A model generated the notes under the pieces. That model searched no databases and was not told the DNA's origin. It saw only the letters and a list, made by a program, of their open reading frames with translations. From NCBI GenBank assembly GCA_023313575.1, contig JAJTTP010000003.1, forward strand, positions 2,728,001 to 2,792,000: 64,000 bases of DNA, read 5' to 3'. The DNA comes from Eutypella sp. D-1. Its lineage: Eukaryota; Ascomycota; Sordariomycetes; Xylariales; Diatrypaceae. Positions within the stretch are counted from its first letter, which is position 1. Every line of letters starts with the position of its first letter. Below are positions 47,649 through 59,168 of this stretch, in pieces. Made by a program: the position numbers and the translations under genes.

Positions 47649-50600
47649 ATTTCTCTTTTTTTCCGGAGTAGCAGATGAGGAGTATCCGCGATCGCAACGA
47701 CGCCCGTCAATGTCTCTTTTATCGAGAGCGAGAATTTTTCTATCCCTGTTGGCGAAGTGTAACGAGGAACCCACTAAGACCCGGTTGTTGGTACCAGCTA
47801 CCGGTGTGTCTCTTCGCAAACTGGTAGTGTATGGTCTTTTAGTAGTGGTAGCAAGACCAGAACCTGGGACAATCCGGGGTTGAGAGCCGGGCTCCTTATT
47901 AACGCTTTTAGGAAGCGGGACTAGTCTGTGGGAAGTGGGAACGGGAGTGTCATGGATGTACAATCTCCCGGTTGCTGAGCCGCCCTGCGCGGACCCAGCA
48001 AACCCCTCCTCCGCATGACTCTGGCCAACTAGACCGGCTAGTGTCCGGTAGGCTCGGCAAGGCGCGCCGCGATGACTATAATTTGCGGTATCGGATGCGA
48101 CACGCACGAGCACGCGAGCTGATCCCGGCAATGCTGGTGGGCGGCGGGAGTAAAAAAGTGGACGAAGGTCTGCCGGGCGAAGCGGGGGGGGGGTAAGCGG
48201 GGATTTTGTTAATGCTACCCGGGAAAGCATCCTTATCGACCAACTACCCTAAATAGGGGCAGGGGGTCAGGGTGACAGGGGGATAAGTGGCCACGGTGCC
48301 AAGAGGGTATATGAGGAGTTGGAGATACCCAGGGTTGACAATGCGGGGGATTTTTTCAGGCGGGGGACGTTAAGATTTGGTGAGATCGGTCCAAGTCTTA
48401 GTTCGATCTTCAGGTTGGGTTCTTCTAAGGTCAACGTTGTTTTGACTTCTTCGGCTTGTCTTGTCTCACACCTTGCCTCTTCTCAGACCTGAGGGCTAAT
48501 TTGGGAACGGAATGTGAGATTTGATTGTGTGGTTCGTCCGCTACACCGACACACATACGGGCCGAAGACTTTATTAAAGGGAGGTTTGTGAGAATGGGAT
48601 CGGCAAGTTGTACGGATATAATAAAGGGATGAGAGCGTCAGTTAGAGGAGGACAACCATTGACAAGCAATTGGTATGGTTAGTGTTGTTGTTCATGTTGA
48701 AGATGAGAAAAAAACGAAAGCCAGAGGTATTTGCATTCTAATTGTATGACATAACTAGTTATCAGGCATCGTCGTATTCCCCCAGTCCTTTCCCCCCGCA
48801 GTGCTAACTCAACATAGAAGTCACGATAAATTCGGCGGGTTCTCCAGGGAAACCACCATGTGCATTTAGTACTCTACATACCTTAGGCAGCATCGTAGTT
48901 AAGCTATTGTCTCACTTATCTACATAAATCCGCCCTATCCCAAGCCACTGGTGGCTTCCTCTTCGTTCTGTCCAATCAAGACCCTCCAGCTTGTCTAAAT
49001 TGGTAATGTTAACTGCTGTGAGGTGCTTGACCATGTGTCATTGGACGCCCTTGCTGGAGGCTCTAGTGCTAGAATTACTTAAAGAAGTGTATAAGCGGCA
49101 GGTGGCAATTAAGTTATCTTCGTACAGCATACATAGGCCTTCTGGGCTGTTATCATTTCAAGAGGCCGCTTGGCTCGGGGCTGGAAAACGGTTATTGTCG
49201 GATCGGCTTAAACCAACTGCCTATCCCGAACCCTGTACACACTCATCATATTGCATACCTACAGGTATGCAAGGAGGCTGTAGAAGCATCACGGCCCTCA
49301 GGGTGTGAAATAGCACAGTTTTTGTAGTAATTTTTCTAACAAGATATAACTGCAACTAATAAGGCTCACAATGGTGATTCTTACCGGGTATTGAATGAAC
49401 GTGGGCTTCGTCACTGATTAGCGTAAGGACGTAACTTCATAGATCCGTGAAGACCTGTGGATGATGGTATGGCACTTTACAGCCAAAAGCTTCGAAGTCG
49501 CAATCAATCATTTGCTTGACTACATGGCCGTCCACGGGGTGCTATTTCTTTTATACAGCTTGAACAGCTCGTGAGCATCCATGGATTAGGTGAACAGGTG
49601 GATAAGCACTAGGATCTGCAGAGATCAATCAATTATTTGCTGGCACCCTTCATGCACCTGGACGAATCAGCGCTGGGAGTTGAGTTCCCCAGCTCCTGTC
49701 AACGGCCACTAACATGGCCCGAGACAGCGCCACCAAAACCGAAACGTGCAGTCTTCATAGCGAATAGGAAAGCTGGAATGCCTTGACATAGAGTCATCGA
49801 AACCTGCTTGTGAACAACGATGGAGGTAACATGTAACATGTAATGGGAAGTTTCCGATCGTGGCTGCGGATGTGACGTCGTCGTAACATGCTACACACCA
49901 CTTTTCTCACGCTAGATCAGGTAACCTTGGAACTTGCCAGACCTGCTGTAAGCCCAGCCCCGAGCTTCTAGGCTTCTAAGAGGTAATTATGGGAGTCACG
50001 AGCAGTCTTGTTTGTCTGTCAATCATGTCTCGTGAGTCACTATCGTCGCTATTTATGTCGTCGCATATTGTCTCAATGGTAATATCCATCGAACAATACA
50101 GCTGGACATGGATACACGTTGTTCTATGTGTGTATGGTCGCTCGTATCCTTTCCACACTTCTTGGTAATGGAGGGGCGGCATATGTATCGATTTACCGAT
50201 ACAACCGCACCAATTCAATTGACTAGCCTGGTCTTGCCCACCGACTCGTCCGGGTATTCCGACCGGTGACCTTACATATCGCGTTAAACAAGATATCGTC
50301 GTGACCGTGACCGTGTCCTTCGATGATCTTGATCATCCTCGCAGTTATCGTCAGGGCAGCTGCCAGAAGGGGGTTGGCCTCATCGGTTTTTTCCCTTACG
50401 TTAAGAACTCGTTCTGGTGCCATACCACAATACACTGATTGGCCAACTAACTTCGTGGTCCTCACCTGCTCCAAAGGGACTGGGGGGGACTTGGGGGACT
50501 AGGATCCTAATTTCTTCTGGTCTTATACCTGTGCAATCTACGTCGCTCCCTGGGAACACCCAGGCATTCTCATTGGTCCATCTCGGATCTTCATCGAAAA

Positions 50601-51125
50601 AACGGTAGGTGGATGGCTCGTGGGTTAACGATTTAATACAATTTAGGTTCATTAATGTTGCTCTTGGCCCGGATACTGCCATGGCATACGAAGTACCTCC
50701 CTTTAAGGCACAAGATCCCCCTGTCTTCCCATGCAGCCCTAGTCGGTGATTCGTGAATCCTTTATAGCGACTAATAAACAAGCGTCTTGCATGGGCAACC
50801 CGGGTGGCCCGTTGGATGAAAAACGTTCAATTGCCATGGATTGGTCACCAGCATGGTCAATGTGACGTTCTGCCGCGCGACTTCCCTCCTACGTGGTCCT
50901 ACGTAGTACATAGGCAGTTGATGTCCAACTCCATCCGTTCTTTTTTACTTGAATTACCAAGTGAACCTTCTTCTCGCCATCAACATATTATAAGAGTCGA
51001 CGAGTCTGCTGCGTCTGGTAAATTTCTAGGATCCTTCCGGCCTTTCCGAAAGTCGCGAACCGATAAGTTAATACGCGCCGCTCCTATAGATATACCAAAT
51101 CGCCCGAATGTCGCTTTTGAACATC
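47649..51125. other. Divergent intergenic region
   Basis: About 3.5 kb between the divergent ThDP enzyme and flavin oxidase genes, so it contains both promoters. An open frame continuous with the ThDP gene fills 47649-48230. After about 48.7 kb the sequence is AT-richer. Short minus-strand frames at 50223-50781 are not convincing. Nothing else is seen. Confidence 0.55.
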
Positions 51126-52779
51126 ATGGGCCAAACACCAAGCACTCCTTTGGCCGACTGCCTCAACGCCGTCTGTAATGGCCGCGATAGCTGTGTCGCT
51201 TTTCCTGACACACCACTCTACCAGGCTTCCTGGGTGCACAGGTACAACTTGGACATCGAAGTCGAGCCTATCGCTGTGACCAGGCCAGAAACCGCCGAAG
51301 ATGTGTCGGGTTTCGTGAAATGCGCCGTCGCCAACAACGTCAAGGTTCAGCCCAAATCTGGCGGCCATTCCTTTGCGTGAGTCCTCGCGAATGCAGCGTA
51401 AATGATATACTTGTTCTAGTTCTAACTGTTGCCTTCCAGAAACTATGGTGCGTGAGATCTCGGGGAATATCTGCGCAATGCGCGGCTTCTGACCTTAGCA
51501 TGAATAGGCCTGGGCGGTGAAGATGGCGAGCTCGTCGTCGACCTCCAGAAAATGCAGGATTTCTCCATGAACCAAGACAACTGGCAAGCTTCTTTTGGAG
51601 GCGGCTATAAGCTGGGTGACGTCACCAAGAAGCTTCACGAGAATGGCAAGAGAGCCATCGCCCATGGAACGTGCCCAACCGTTGGCATTGGCGGACATGC
51701 CACGATCGTGAGTCGGCCTTGTTGACAGATCGAGATTACAAGCGTTAACATAAACGATGATAGGGCGGGCTAGGGCCTTCTTCCCGCATGTGGGGAACTT
51801 GTCTGGACCACGTTATCGAAGTCGAAGTCGTCACCGCCGACGGTACCATCCAGCGCGCCAGCGATACTCGGAATAGTGATCTATTTTTCGTAAGTTATCC
51901 CGCAAATCGTATCATCCACGTGGGGTGCTAACCATTTCGCAGGCACTCAAAGGAGCCGGTGCTGGGTTTGGCATCATCACAGAATTTGTAGTGAAGACTC
52001 ACCCAGAGCCTGGTAGCGTCGTACAGTACTCATACTCGTTAAGCCTTGGGAAGCACGCAGAGTTGGTACCAGTATACAAGCAGTGGCAGGACCTCATCGC
52101 AGACCCGAATCTCGACCGGAGGTTCGGTACCGAGTTCTACATGCACGAGCTTGGTGTCCTTATCAGCGGTACATTCCATGGCACGAAGGAGGAGTATGAG
52201 GCTAGTGGCATCCCTGATAAGCTCCCCAAGGGAAATACCTCGCTCGTCATCGATGACTGGCTGGCGGTGATCACTCACCAGGCCGAGAGTGCTGGATTGT
52301 ACCTCTCCGGACTCTCAACGTCCTTCACGGCGCGAAGCCTGGCGTTCACGCGTGAGGATGTCCTCTCAGTCGAAGCTATCACGAGCTTAGCGAACTATCT
52401 CGACAACACTGACCACGGCACGCTCATATGGTTCCTGATCTTCGACGCGTCAGGCGGCGCTATCAGCGATATCCCGACGAACGCGACTGCGTACTCGCAC
52501 CGTGACAAGGTCATGTTCAGTCAGGCCTATGGCGTGGGCATCCCGACCCTAAATCAGAAGACCAGAGATTTTGTAAATGGCATCAATGCGAATATCCAGG
52601 GCGACTCTACCCGCACCCTGACTACTTACCCTGGATACGTCGACCCCCAATTGACCAACGCTCAGGAGTCATACTGGGGCCCCAACCTTCAGACCCTCGA
52701 GGTGATCAAAACCCACTGGGACCCGAACGACGTCTTTCACAATCCTCAGAGCGTGCGTCCTGTCAAGGCGGCGGCGTGA
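51126..52779 (+). CDS. FAD-linked oxidase with bicovalent-flavin motifs (BBE/AA7-like)
   Basis: A 473-residue flavoprotein oxidase of the type that oxidises carbohydrates or small alcohols (FAD-binding 4 plus BBE domains). Exons are 51126-51376, 51440-51447, 51508-51707, 51764-51889 and 51943-52779; introns are 63, 60, 56 and 53 bp with GTGAGT, GTGCGT, GTGAGT and GTAAGT donors. The second exon has only 8 nt (AAACTATG), needed to build GGHSFANYGLGGEDG. His81 in that motif and Cys142 in HGTCPTVGIGGH match the residues that bind FAD twice in glucooligosaccharide oxidase. The BBE end YWGPNLQTLEVIKTHWDPNDVFHNPQS is split for length: YWGPNL then the KTHWDPNDVFHNPQS signature at about 440-460. No signal peptide is visible, unlike secreted AA7 enzymes. 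I prefer the ATG at 51126 (MGQTPS, a fit to the N-myristoylation consensus); an in-frame ATG at 51108 adds six residues. Confidence 0.88.
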
Positions 52780-55093
52780 GACAGAGTGCGGTAATGGTGC
52801 TATAGGAACAAGTTTCTTGGTGTTGATAGCTGTCCTATAATCCTAATTGACATATGATCTCCCCCTTGAGATTGCCGCGTTATTTCCTGGGAAGGAGTAC
52901 TCGACGGCACTTTTGTTCCCTTCAATGCCTTCTAATCTAAGGTCTATCAGCTATGAATGACAATCCCCACCCCCAGTCTCCTCTTTTACTAGCATTCGAC
53001 TACCTCCTATTCTAAGCTGTATTATAGAGACCATATACGTACTCAGGTATTGAGGCAATTCCAGGATTCGATCCAGTTTTTAGTCAATTAAAATTGCCCT
53101 AGCATTCAGCTTGACGCCGAGTGTAATACGCATGACTCTTTATGACCCGGTGCTCTCTACAAGAGACAGATGCTGATGTTAGTCCTCGCATCGTCGCACC
53201 GTCGCACCGGAATTTTTATTTTGACACGTCGGATGTATATTCGAACGGTTACTTGGTCCGCAATAGGACGATGCATAATCTATAAAGACCTTATGATTCA
53301 ATCAATAATATGACATTTGCTCAAATACCAGGCGGGTGCATAGCTCCTTAGATAAGTACTTAGAATTGGTAGCATTTTGATTTGGTCTATCGTTTTTGAA
53401 CCTTGGCGGCAGTACTAAAGAGTTGCTGCCAGTATGGTTCACGTGCACGATTGAGTCGATTCTAGTTTATCAACGCGTTTTAGTACCGCGATTGAAGACT
53501 GCGTCAGTGGCAGTCATTTCAGCTTGGCGGCATTCCTTGCATGACCTTTGCAGGTGCGGCTGTGATAAGGCTAGGTACGGTCACGACGATCGCGCGATAC
53601 CTGCATTTTCTGGACTGCGACCCGTCGACGATACACAAACTCAATATTTACTGTGTACAGAGTCGGACCCGGTCGGCTCCGGCCGCAATTCGAGAACCAG
53701 TAAAATGTAAGGCTTCTGGGTTGCACTCGGGCGATCACTCATGCGCAACATCATGTGACATCGCGAGTGACCGGGGCCGTTCAGCAGCAAGCTCTCGTTA
53801 CGCGATCCGATTGATTGCGCTTACGTTTCCTGATACGGTTACGGCATCGGCGGGAGACGGATACCCGGGGCGGGTGGCTAGCGTGGCAGGATTCTATCAA
53901 GTTGTTAGCTAAGAAATTATCGTATCGCCTATTTGACCTTCTAATTAGAGCATCACGATGCCGTTGAAGCGCCGAATCGATTGCGGTGTGCAGGTTTGAC
54001 ATGAAGCCATCGAGAAAATAATAGGGTCGTAAGAGATCTAGAATCGGACGAGCTGAGAAGCGAATATCGGCATAGAATCGACCGTTTGCTGTTCGATTGA
54101 TGGCGTTGAGGCACCACCCAAGTGGCAGCTGAATCCTACTAAGTAAGTTAGAATCAGAAGACGATTGCTGGAAATTCATGAACTTTGTTCGCAGACACAC
54201 CTATCGAAAACGGAAAAAAAGGAGGGGAAAAAAGACTGAACGGCTCTGACTCGAAAAGGTCCCAAATGTTATCGCAAATAGAAAATAGTGTGGACCTTTT
54301 GGCCAACGAGCGAGTCACAACCGCTTCCCCTCCTCCTGAGACAGAAGTGAAGAGAGAGTCGTCGCGCAATCGGTCCGAGAGCATTTTCTCGAAGGCAACG
54401 CCGAAGCACGAATAGTTATGCCAGCAACGTTATTGACAGGGCTGAAAAAATTTCCTATTATTCTGGCCCCTGACACCCTTGACAGGATGCATTGCAAGGA
54501 GAGCGTTCCGAGCAATTAACCCCTGAGAAGCACCCACCCTTGTTTTGTAATCACCAGCATTTAATTCCGACTGATAGGAATAGAGATCTTGGCGAAAACT
54601 AAGCTCCGGCTAGAGGCTTGGCTTTACACTATACTTAGATCTTTGTTTCCGCGGCCTACTGGCGGCCAGATAGTTGGTCTGACTCTCAATGTTTCCGATG
54701 TTTACTATGTATAGTGCGTCGCTCTAGGAACCCTCGTCTCGTCTAAAGGCGATCTAAAAACAGATCTATATCTTTGTTTCTTTCACAATATCACGATATA
54801 TCCGGTGATCTTGTGCCGCTGAACCGTTAACCATCCTGCACGAAAGAATAATAGCTTCCATATGTGAGTTTCATGCCTTATCAGAATGGCAGGGTTTGGC
54901 CGAGAGTGCCAAGGAATTTGGCACTCCACCATGTAATTAGACGTCCAGGGCGATCACACGTGAGAGCGTATTCCTAGACGCTAGTTTATCAACTTCATTA
55001 CGTTCAACAAGCACGCAAGACTTGAAGTTCCACGCCCAGTAACTGCGTCCTCCCCTATCCAGATATTCTGAATGCCAGAAACTGCTGCATAAA
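52780..55093. other. Intergenic region between flavin oxidase and SnoaL-like gene
   Basis: About 2.3 kb. It has a CGTCGCACC-type short direct repeat near 53190-53207 and a purine-rich run at 54213-54236. Open frames at 53396-53912 (plus) and 53781-54384 (minus) match no family I know. No gene is called. Confidence 0.55.
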
Positions 55094-55954
55094 ATGGTAG
55101 ACATTCAATCAGTATACGTGTCTTTCATCCAATGCCTCAATGAGCGCCGTTGGGACGATCTGCCCCAGTACATACACGGCAGCTATGAGGTCGACGACCA
55201 GCGATATACACCTGCAAGCTACGCAGCTGAAGCCAAGCCCGCCGGCAAGGTAGAGGTGATTCTGGACGCTGTAACGGTAGATGAAGAGTCTGGGCGCCTA
55301 GCTTCGAATGTTCTAGTGAAATGGAAACCATCCCGGCCAGTCATGGGCTTCGAGCCACCCAACAAGGTTCTACACTTCATGGAGCAACGCCTGAATTGGT
55401 TTACAACGGAAGGAAAGCTTTCCAGGACAATCGCACTCCCGGATCGGGAAGTCATCGAACGCCAACTGTCGGACCCTCAAGCTGAATATGCACTAGAGCC
55501 AGACCTTATCAGCACCCAGGTCAACAAAGGTGGATCGTCGGGCACGGAGCTAGACGGTGACCTAGAGACAATATACAGAGAGTATCTCGACTGTATCAAC
55601 AGGCGCACGATGGAGACCGATCTACCTAAATTCTGCCACCCACACGTGTTTCACAACCGCAGGGCCCTCCCTCTGCACCAGTATCGCCAGCTAATGCAAG
55701 ATGCCATCACCGCGATCCCGGACATCAACTACGGCCTTCACACGATAATCGCTGATAGGGCTAACCAGCGTGTAGCCGTGCGGCTCGAGTTCACAGGCAC
55801 GCCGGTCAAAGCGATGGCAGGCGTCGAACCTACGGGCCGGGCTGTTCGCTTTGCAGAGCACGTCACCTATCAGTTTCGCGATGGCAAGATTTATAGGATC
55901 TGGAGTCAAGTAGATTGGATCTCTTATCGGCAGCAGCTCGTACAAGGCCATTAG
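55094..55954 (+). CDS. Tandem SnoaL-like (NTF2-fold) protein
   Basis: An intronless 286-residue protein with two SnoaL-like polyketide-cyclase-type domains, at about residues 5-125 and 155-282. Each begins with a helix of type VYVSFIQCLNERRWDDLPQYI or YREYLDCINRRTMETDLPKF, has the barrel pattern ASNVLVKW / RVAVRLEFTGTP, and closes with a strand like YQFRDGKIYRIWSQVDW. Residues 130-150 form a linker. In bacteria SnoaL domains cyclise polyketides; in fungi the same fold occurs in many proteins of unknown use, including ester-cyclase-like ones, so no reaction is assigned. The start is the first ATG after a stop-rich leader. It runs in the same direction as the transporter downstream, 1.8 kb away. 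No polyketide synthase is in the window. Confidence 0.82.
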   Translation: MVDIQSVYVSFIQCLNERRWDDLPQYIHGSYEVDDQRYTPASYAAEAKPAGKVEVILDAVTVDEESGRLASNVLVKWKPSRPVMGFEPPNKVLHFMEQRLNWFTTEGKLSRTIALPDREVIERQLSDPQAEYALEPDLISTQVNKGGSSGTELDGDLETIYREYLDCINRRTMETDLPKFCHPHVFHNRRALPLHQYRQLMQDAITAIPDINYGLHTIIADRANQRVAVRLEFTGTPVKAMAGVEPTGRAVRFAEHVTYQFRDGKIYRIWSQVDWISYRQQLVQGH

Positions 55955-57720
55955 GTGGCAACGGCTTACAGTCTTGGTTTCCACGAGATTAATTGGTGGC
56001 CGGTGCCCAACTTCACATAGTTATGCGACTGCCACAATATCAGGCCGGAAATGTGAATTTTGTGATTATTCCCCGTCTGCCGTTTGTGGCGCGCGAACAT
56101 AAGATATTCTTGGATTTTTTCACCGCGGAAACTCCTTTTATGGATCCAGTCTGGGCACGGTCTAGTTTGGTTGGACAAGGATCCCGGTCGAATCTAAGGA
56201 CGGGTGGGAACAATCAGAGGCTGTGACTCGTACATAGTAGTTATGAAATTCTCCTAAGTATCCGTAGTGGTTGTCGAATTCTCGTAAAGAAATATTATAC
56301 ATACCTCGACGATCGGTGATAACGCGTCACTGATACATACGTCTTCAATAAGCCTTGATTCATAATTGGAGGATAAGTTGACACAGCCCGGCGAGCTCTG
56401 TAAATTTATATATTCTTATATGGGGCCGAGCGAATATTCCGGAACACATATTTACTACGTGAACTAAAATTTTTAGACACGGCCACAACGCCACTCTACC
56501 TTCCTGCATCATGATCGGAGCCGCATGTTCTACCCAGCTTGCCAAGCCAGATACCTTACCTACTGCTCGCATCCCCTAGTCCCTGGCAAGCCCCTGCTAG
56601 TCCACCAACTACCGATTGACTAGTCTAGGGTCTTATATTTGTGTTGATCCGCCTGTCAACGAGCAATCGCCAAGCCACGGGCCCCTATCTCTTGGCTTCA
56701 GGCCGGCGAAATGCCAATGGTGGGTATCCATATCTCGGCGTCCCCCTCCTCTCGACGATCTCGCATGCGTTGGATATATTCAACGTCAAAGACGTGTCAA
56801 CGGCTTGCGAATTGAGCCGCGTGTATTCCCAGCCTCGCCGAGCCCTGGAGTTGGGTACAGTTCCACCAAATACGCCACCAGCCTCGCAAGACACGAATTG
56901 TTTAACAGAATCGCCCGAGTTGACCAATTGAGTCATTCCGTGGTGTGATTTTGCCCAGAATTCTATAATTTTTCTTTGCCCTCGCGTGGGGGCATCCTGG
57001 CCCTGGTCTGGTCCACGGCGGATCCCGGAACCGGGCTAAAACAACACTATAACAACATAGCTGATAGGACAGGGTTTGCAGGGTTGCAGGGCTACCTCAG
57101 TCGAGTACGGTTGAGCGTTATCGCCCGGTGGGCCGGTCCGGGGTTGGCAACACAGTGATGAGACGTTCCGTGACTACCGTTGACACCGTCAGCAACTCCG
57201 TTGAAGTGTTTTCCGAAGATCCCAATCCATGCACGGCTCACGCTCTGTCAGTGTCCCGGCGTCGGGCCTATGTTGGGCTCGCCAGACCCGTGTTTCTAAC
57301 TATTTTAAGCACATCGTCTTGCGACTACATAAGCCTTGGCACCAAACTATGCTGATAATCACGGCTTGGAATCATTTCGTAGCCATGCGTAATTATAAAG
57401 AATGAACACGCAACCAATGCTCGGCGTATTTCGTTTGGATTCGCCAACCAAAGAAATTTTTACTGGCACCGACCTGGCGTCGGACCTTAGGCCATTTTCC
57501 CCTTTTCTTTTTTTTGTTTTCTTTATATTGTTGATTATTTCCGGCTTTCTCCTTTCTCGGTTCCTCTCTCCTTGCCATTTACGTCTTAACTTCACACAAT
57601 CGTTTAAGCTCCACTCGTTTACATAACATTATATTTTACTAGTTAACTTTCTGTTTTTGGTTCCAGGCGAATATATCCAAAGAAAATCTTCGTAGAGCAC
57701 CAACCGATCAGCGACTCACG
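55955..57720. other. Intergenic region upstream of the transporter gene
   Basis: About 1.8 kb. The last 230 bp before the transporter start are strongly pyrimidine-rich on the plus strand (57498-57580), a usual feature of fungal promoters just upstream of transcription start. Frames at 56616-56948 are open on both strands but match nothing known. Confidence 0.55.
57500..57580 (+). promoter_or_regulatory. Pyrimidine-rich core promoter tract
   Basis: A CT-rich stretch with long T-runs lies 140-220 bp before the transporter ATG, matching the CT-box position common in filamentous fungi. A TATA-like ATTATAAAG lies further upstream at about 57391-57399. Assigned by position and composition only. 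Confidence 0.4.
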
Positions 57721-59168
57721 ATGGATCAGCGCGCTCTCTCTGACATGCCTCCTAGCAGGGCTGTCTCACATTTTCAAACAGAACCTTTTCAACCTTTAAA
57801 CAGAAAGTCAGATTATCAGACTCACCAACCTCAGCTTTTAGCTACTCAGGACCAGAATTGGATGGACTCACGATCCATCGAAGAAGGGCGCCCCGAAAGT
57901 ATCGGCGCTATAGAAACGACACTAAACTCCGCGGCCTCGTCGATACGCAACGAGAAGGCAGGCCATGGAGACCACGGACATATCGACATATACGACCCGA
58001 ACCGGCCTAAGCTCAATATTCGAGATCGAATGCACCATTTTACATGGGCATGGTATACCTTATCGATGAGCACCGGCGGGCTATCGCTGTTAATATTCGC
58101 TCAGCCTCACAAATTCCCTGGCTTGCTGGGTATCGGGATGTTCTTCTACGTCTTGAACATAGTTATCTTCACGTTAATCACTGCGGGCATGATTTCCCGT
58201 TTCTTCCTCCACCCCGGTGACTTCCGCAAATCAGTACAGCACCCGCGCGAGGGATTCTTCTTCCCCACCTTCTTCCTATCCATTGCGACCCTGATCACGA
58301 GCACCGAACGCTACGCCGTGCCCGAGGGAGGGGACTCAGTCTCTGTCTGGGGGATCAAGGCTGCTTTTTGGTGCTATGTTGCTTTCTCTCTCGTCGTGGC
58401 CATTGCTCAGTACAGCTTCGTCTTCGCCGCCCACAACTTCGAACTGAAGACGATGATGCCGACCTGGATCTTACCCATCTTCCCGATCATGCTGTCAGGG
58501 ACCATTGCGTCGGTCATTGCGGAGACGCAGCCGAGCAGCGAGGGCTTGTCGATTGTGGTCGCCGGCACTACATGCCAGGGGTTGGGCATGCTCGTCGCTA
58601 TGATGATGTACTCCCATATGGTTGGACGTCTCATGGCAGCTGGTAGGTCACTTGTTTTCCAATCATTTCGCTAAGACCAGTACGCTAATATCTACCAGGT
58701 TTGCCAAACAGGGAACACCGTCCTGGTCTTTTCATGAACGTCGGCCCGCCGTCTTTCACGGCCTTGGCACTTATCGGTATGGCTAATGGACTTCCCGACA
58801 ACTTCGACGTTGAGGGAGATGGATCTCTCGACGCCCCGATAATCCGAACGTTCGCCATAATCATTGCCGTTTTTCTGTGGGCACTGGCCTTGTGGTGGTT
58901 CTGCATTGCCATGATCGCCGTGGTCAGCTCGCTCCCGAAGTACTTCCACCTAGGCTGGTGGGCAATGGTCTTCCCCAACACTGGTTTCATCCTAGCCACC
59001 GTCTCCATCGGAAACGCGCTCAAGCACGATGGAATTCTGTGGGTTGTGACCGGAATGTCCATCTGCCTGTTCATCACATACTGTTTCATCCTCTACTCTC
59101 AAATTCGCGCCGTGATCGTCCAGGACATCATGTACCCCGGACGTGACGAGGATGTCGAGGACCACTAA
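57721..59168 (+). CDS. Malic-acid / TDT-family organic anion transporter
   Basis: A 463-residue membrane protein of the tellurite-resistance/dicarboxylate transporter (TDT, SLAC1-like) family, whose fungal members export or import malate, other C4 acids or sulfite at the plasma membrane. Exon 1 is 57721-58642 and exon 2 58699-59168; the 56-bp intron has donor GTAGGT and acceptor CCAG, phase 1. A hydrophilic N-terminus of about 100 residues (Gln/Ser-rich) precedes the signature FTWAWYTLSMSTGGLSLLIF. About ten hydrophobic spans follow, including LNIVIFTLITAGMISRFF, MPTWILPIFPIMLSG, SFTALALIGMA and LGWWAMVFPNTGFI. The C-terminus is short and acidic (RDEDVEDH). It resembles the fission yeast mae1 type more than SSU1 by the TWAWYT and FPNTGF motifs; the exact substrate is open. 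Confidence 0.9.

Noticed and set aside
50223..50781. Two overlapping minus-strand frames that could join by a GTGAGG donor into a 200-residue protein
   Set aside because: Codon use is unbiased, no acceptor gives a convincing join, and no family is recognised.
45654..59168. Secondary-metabolite gene cluster
   Set aside because: No backbone synthase or cluster regulator, mixed strands and gaps of 2-3.5 kb; kept only as a weak finding.
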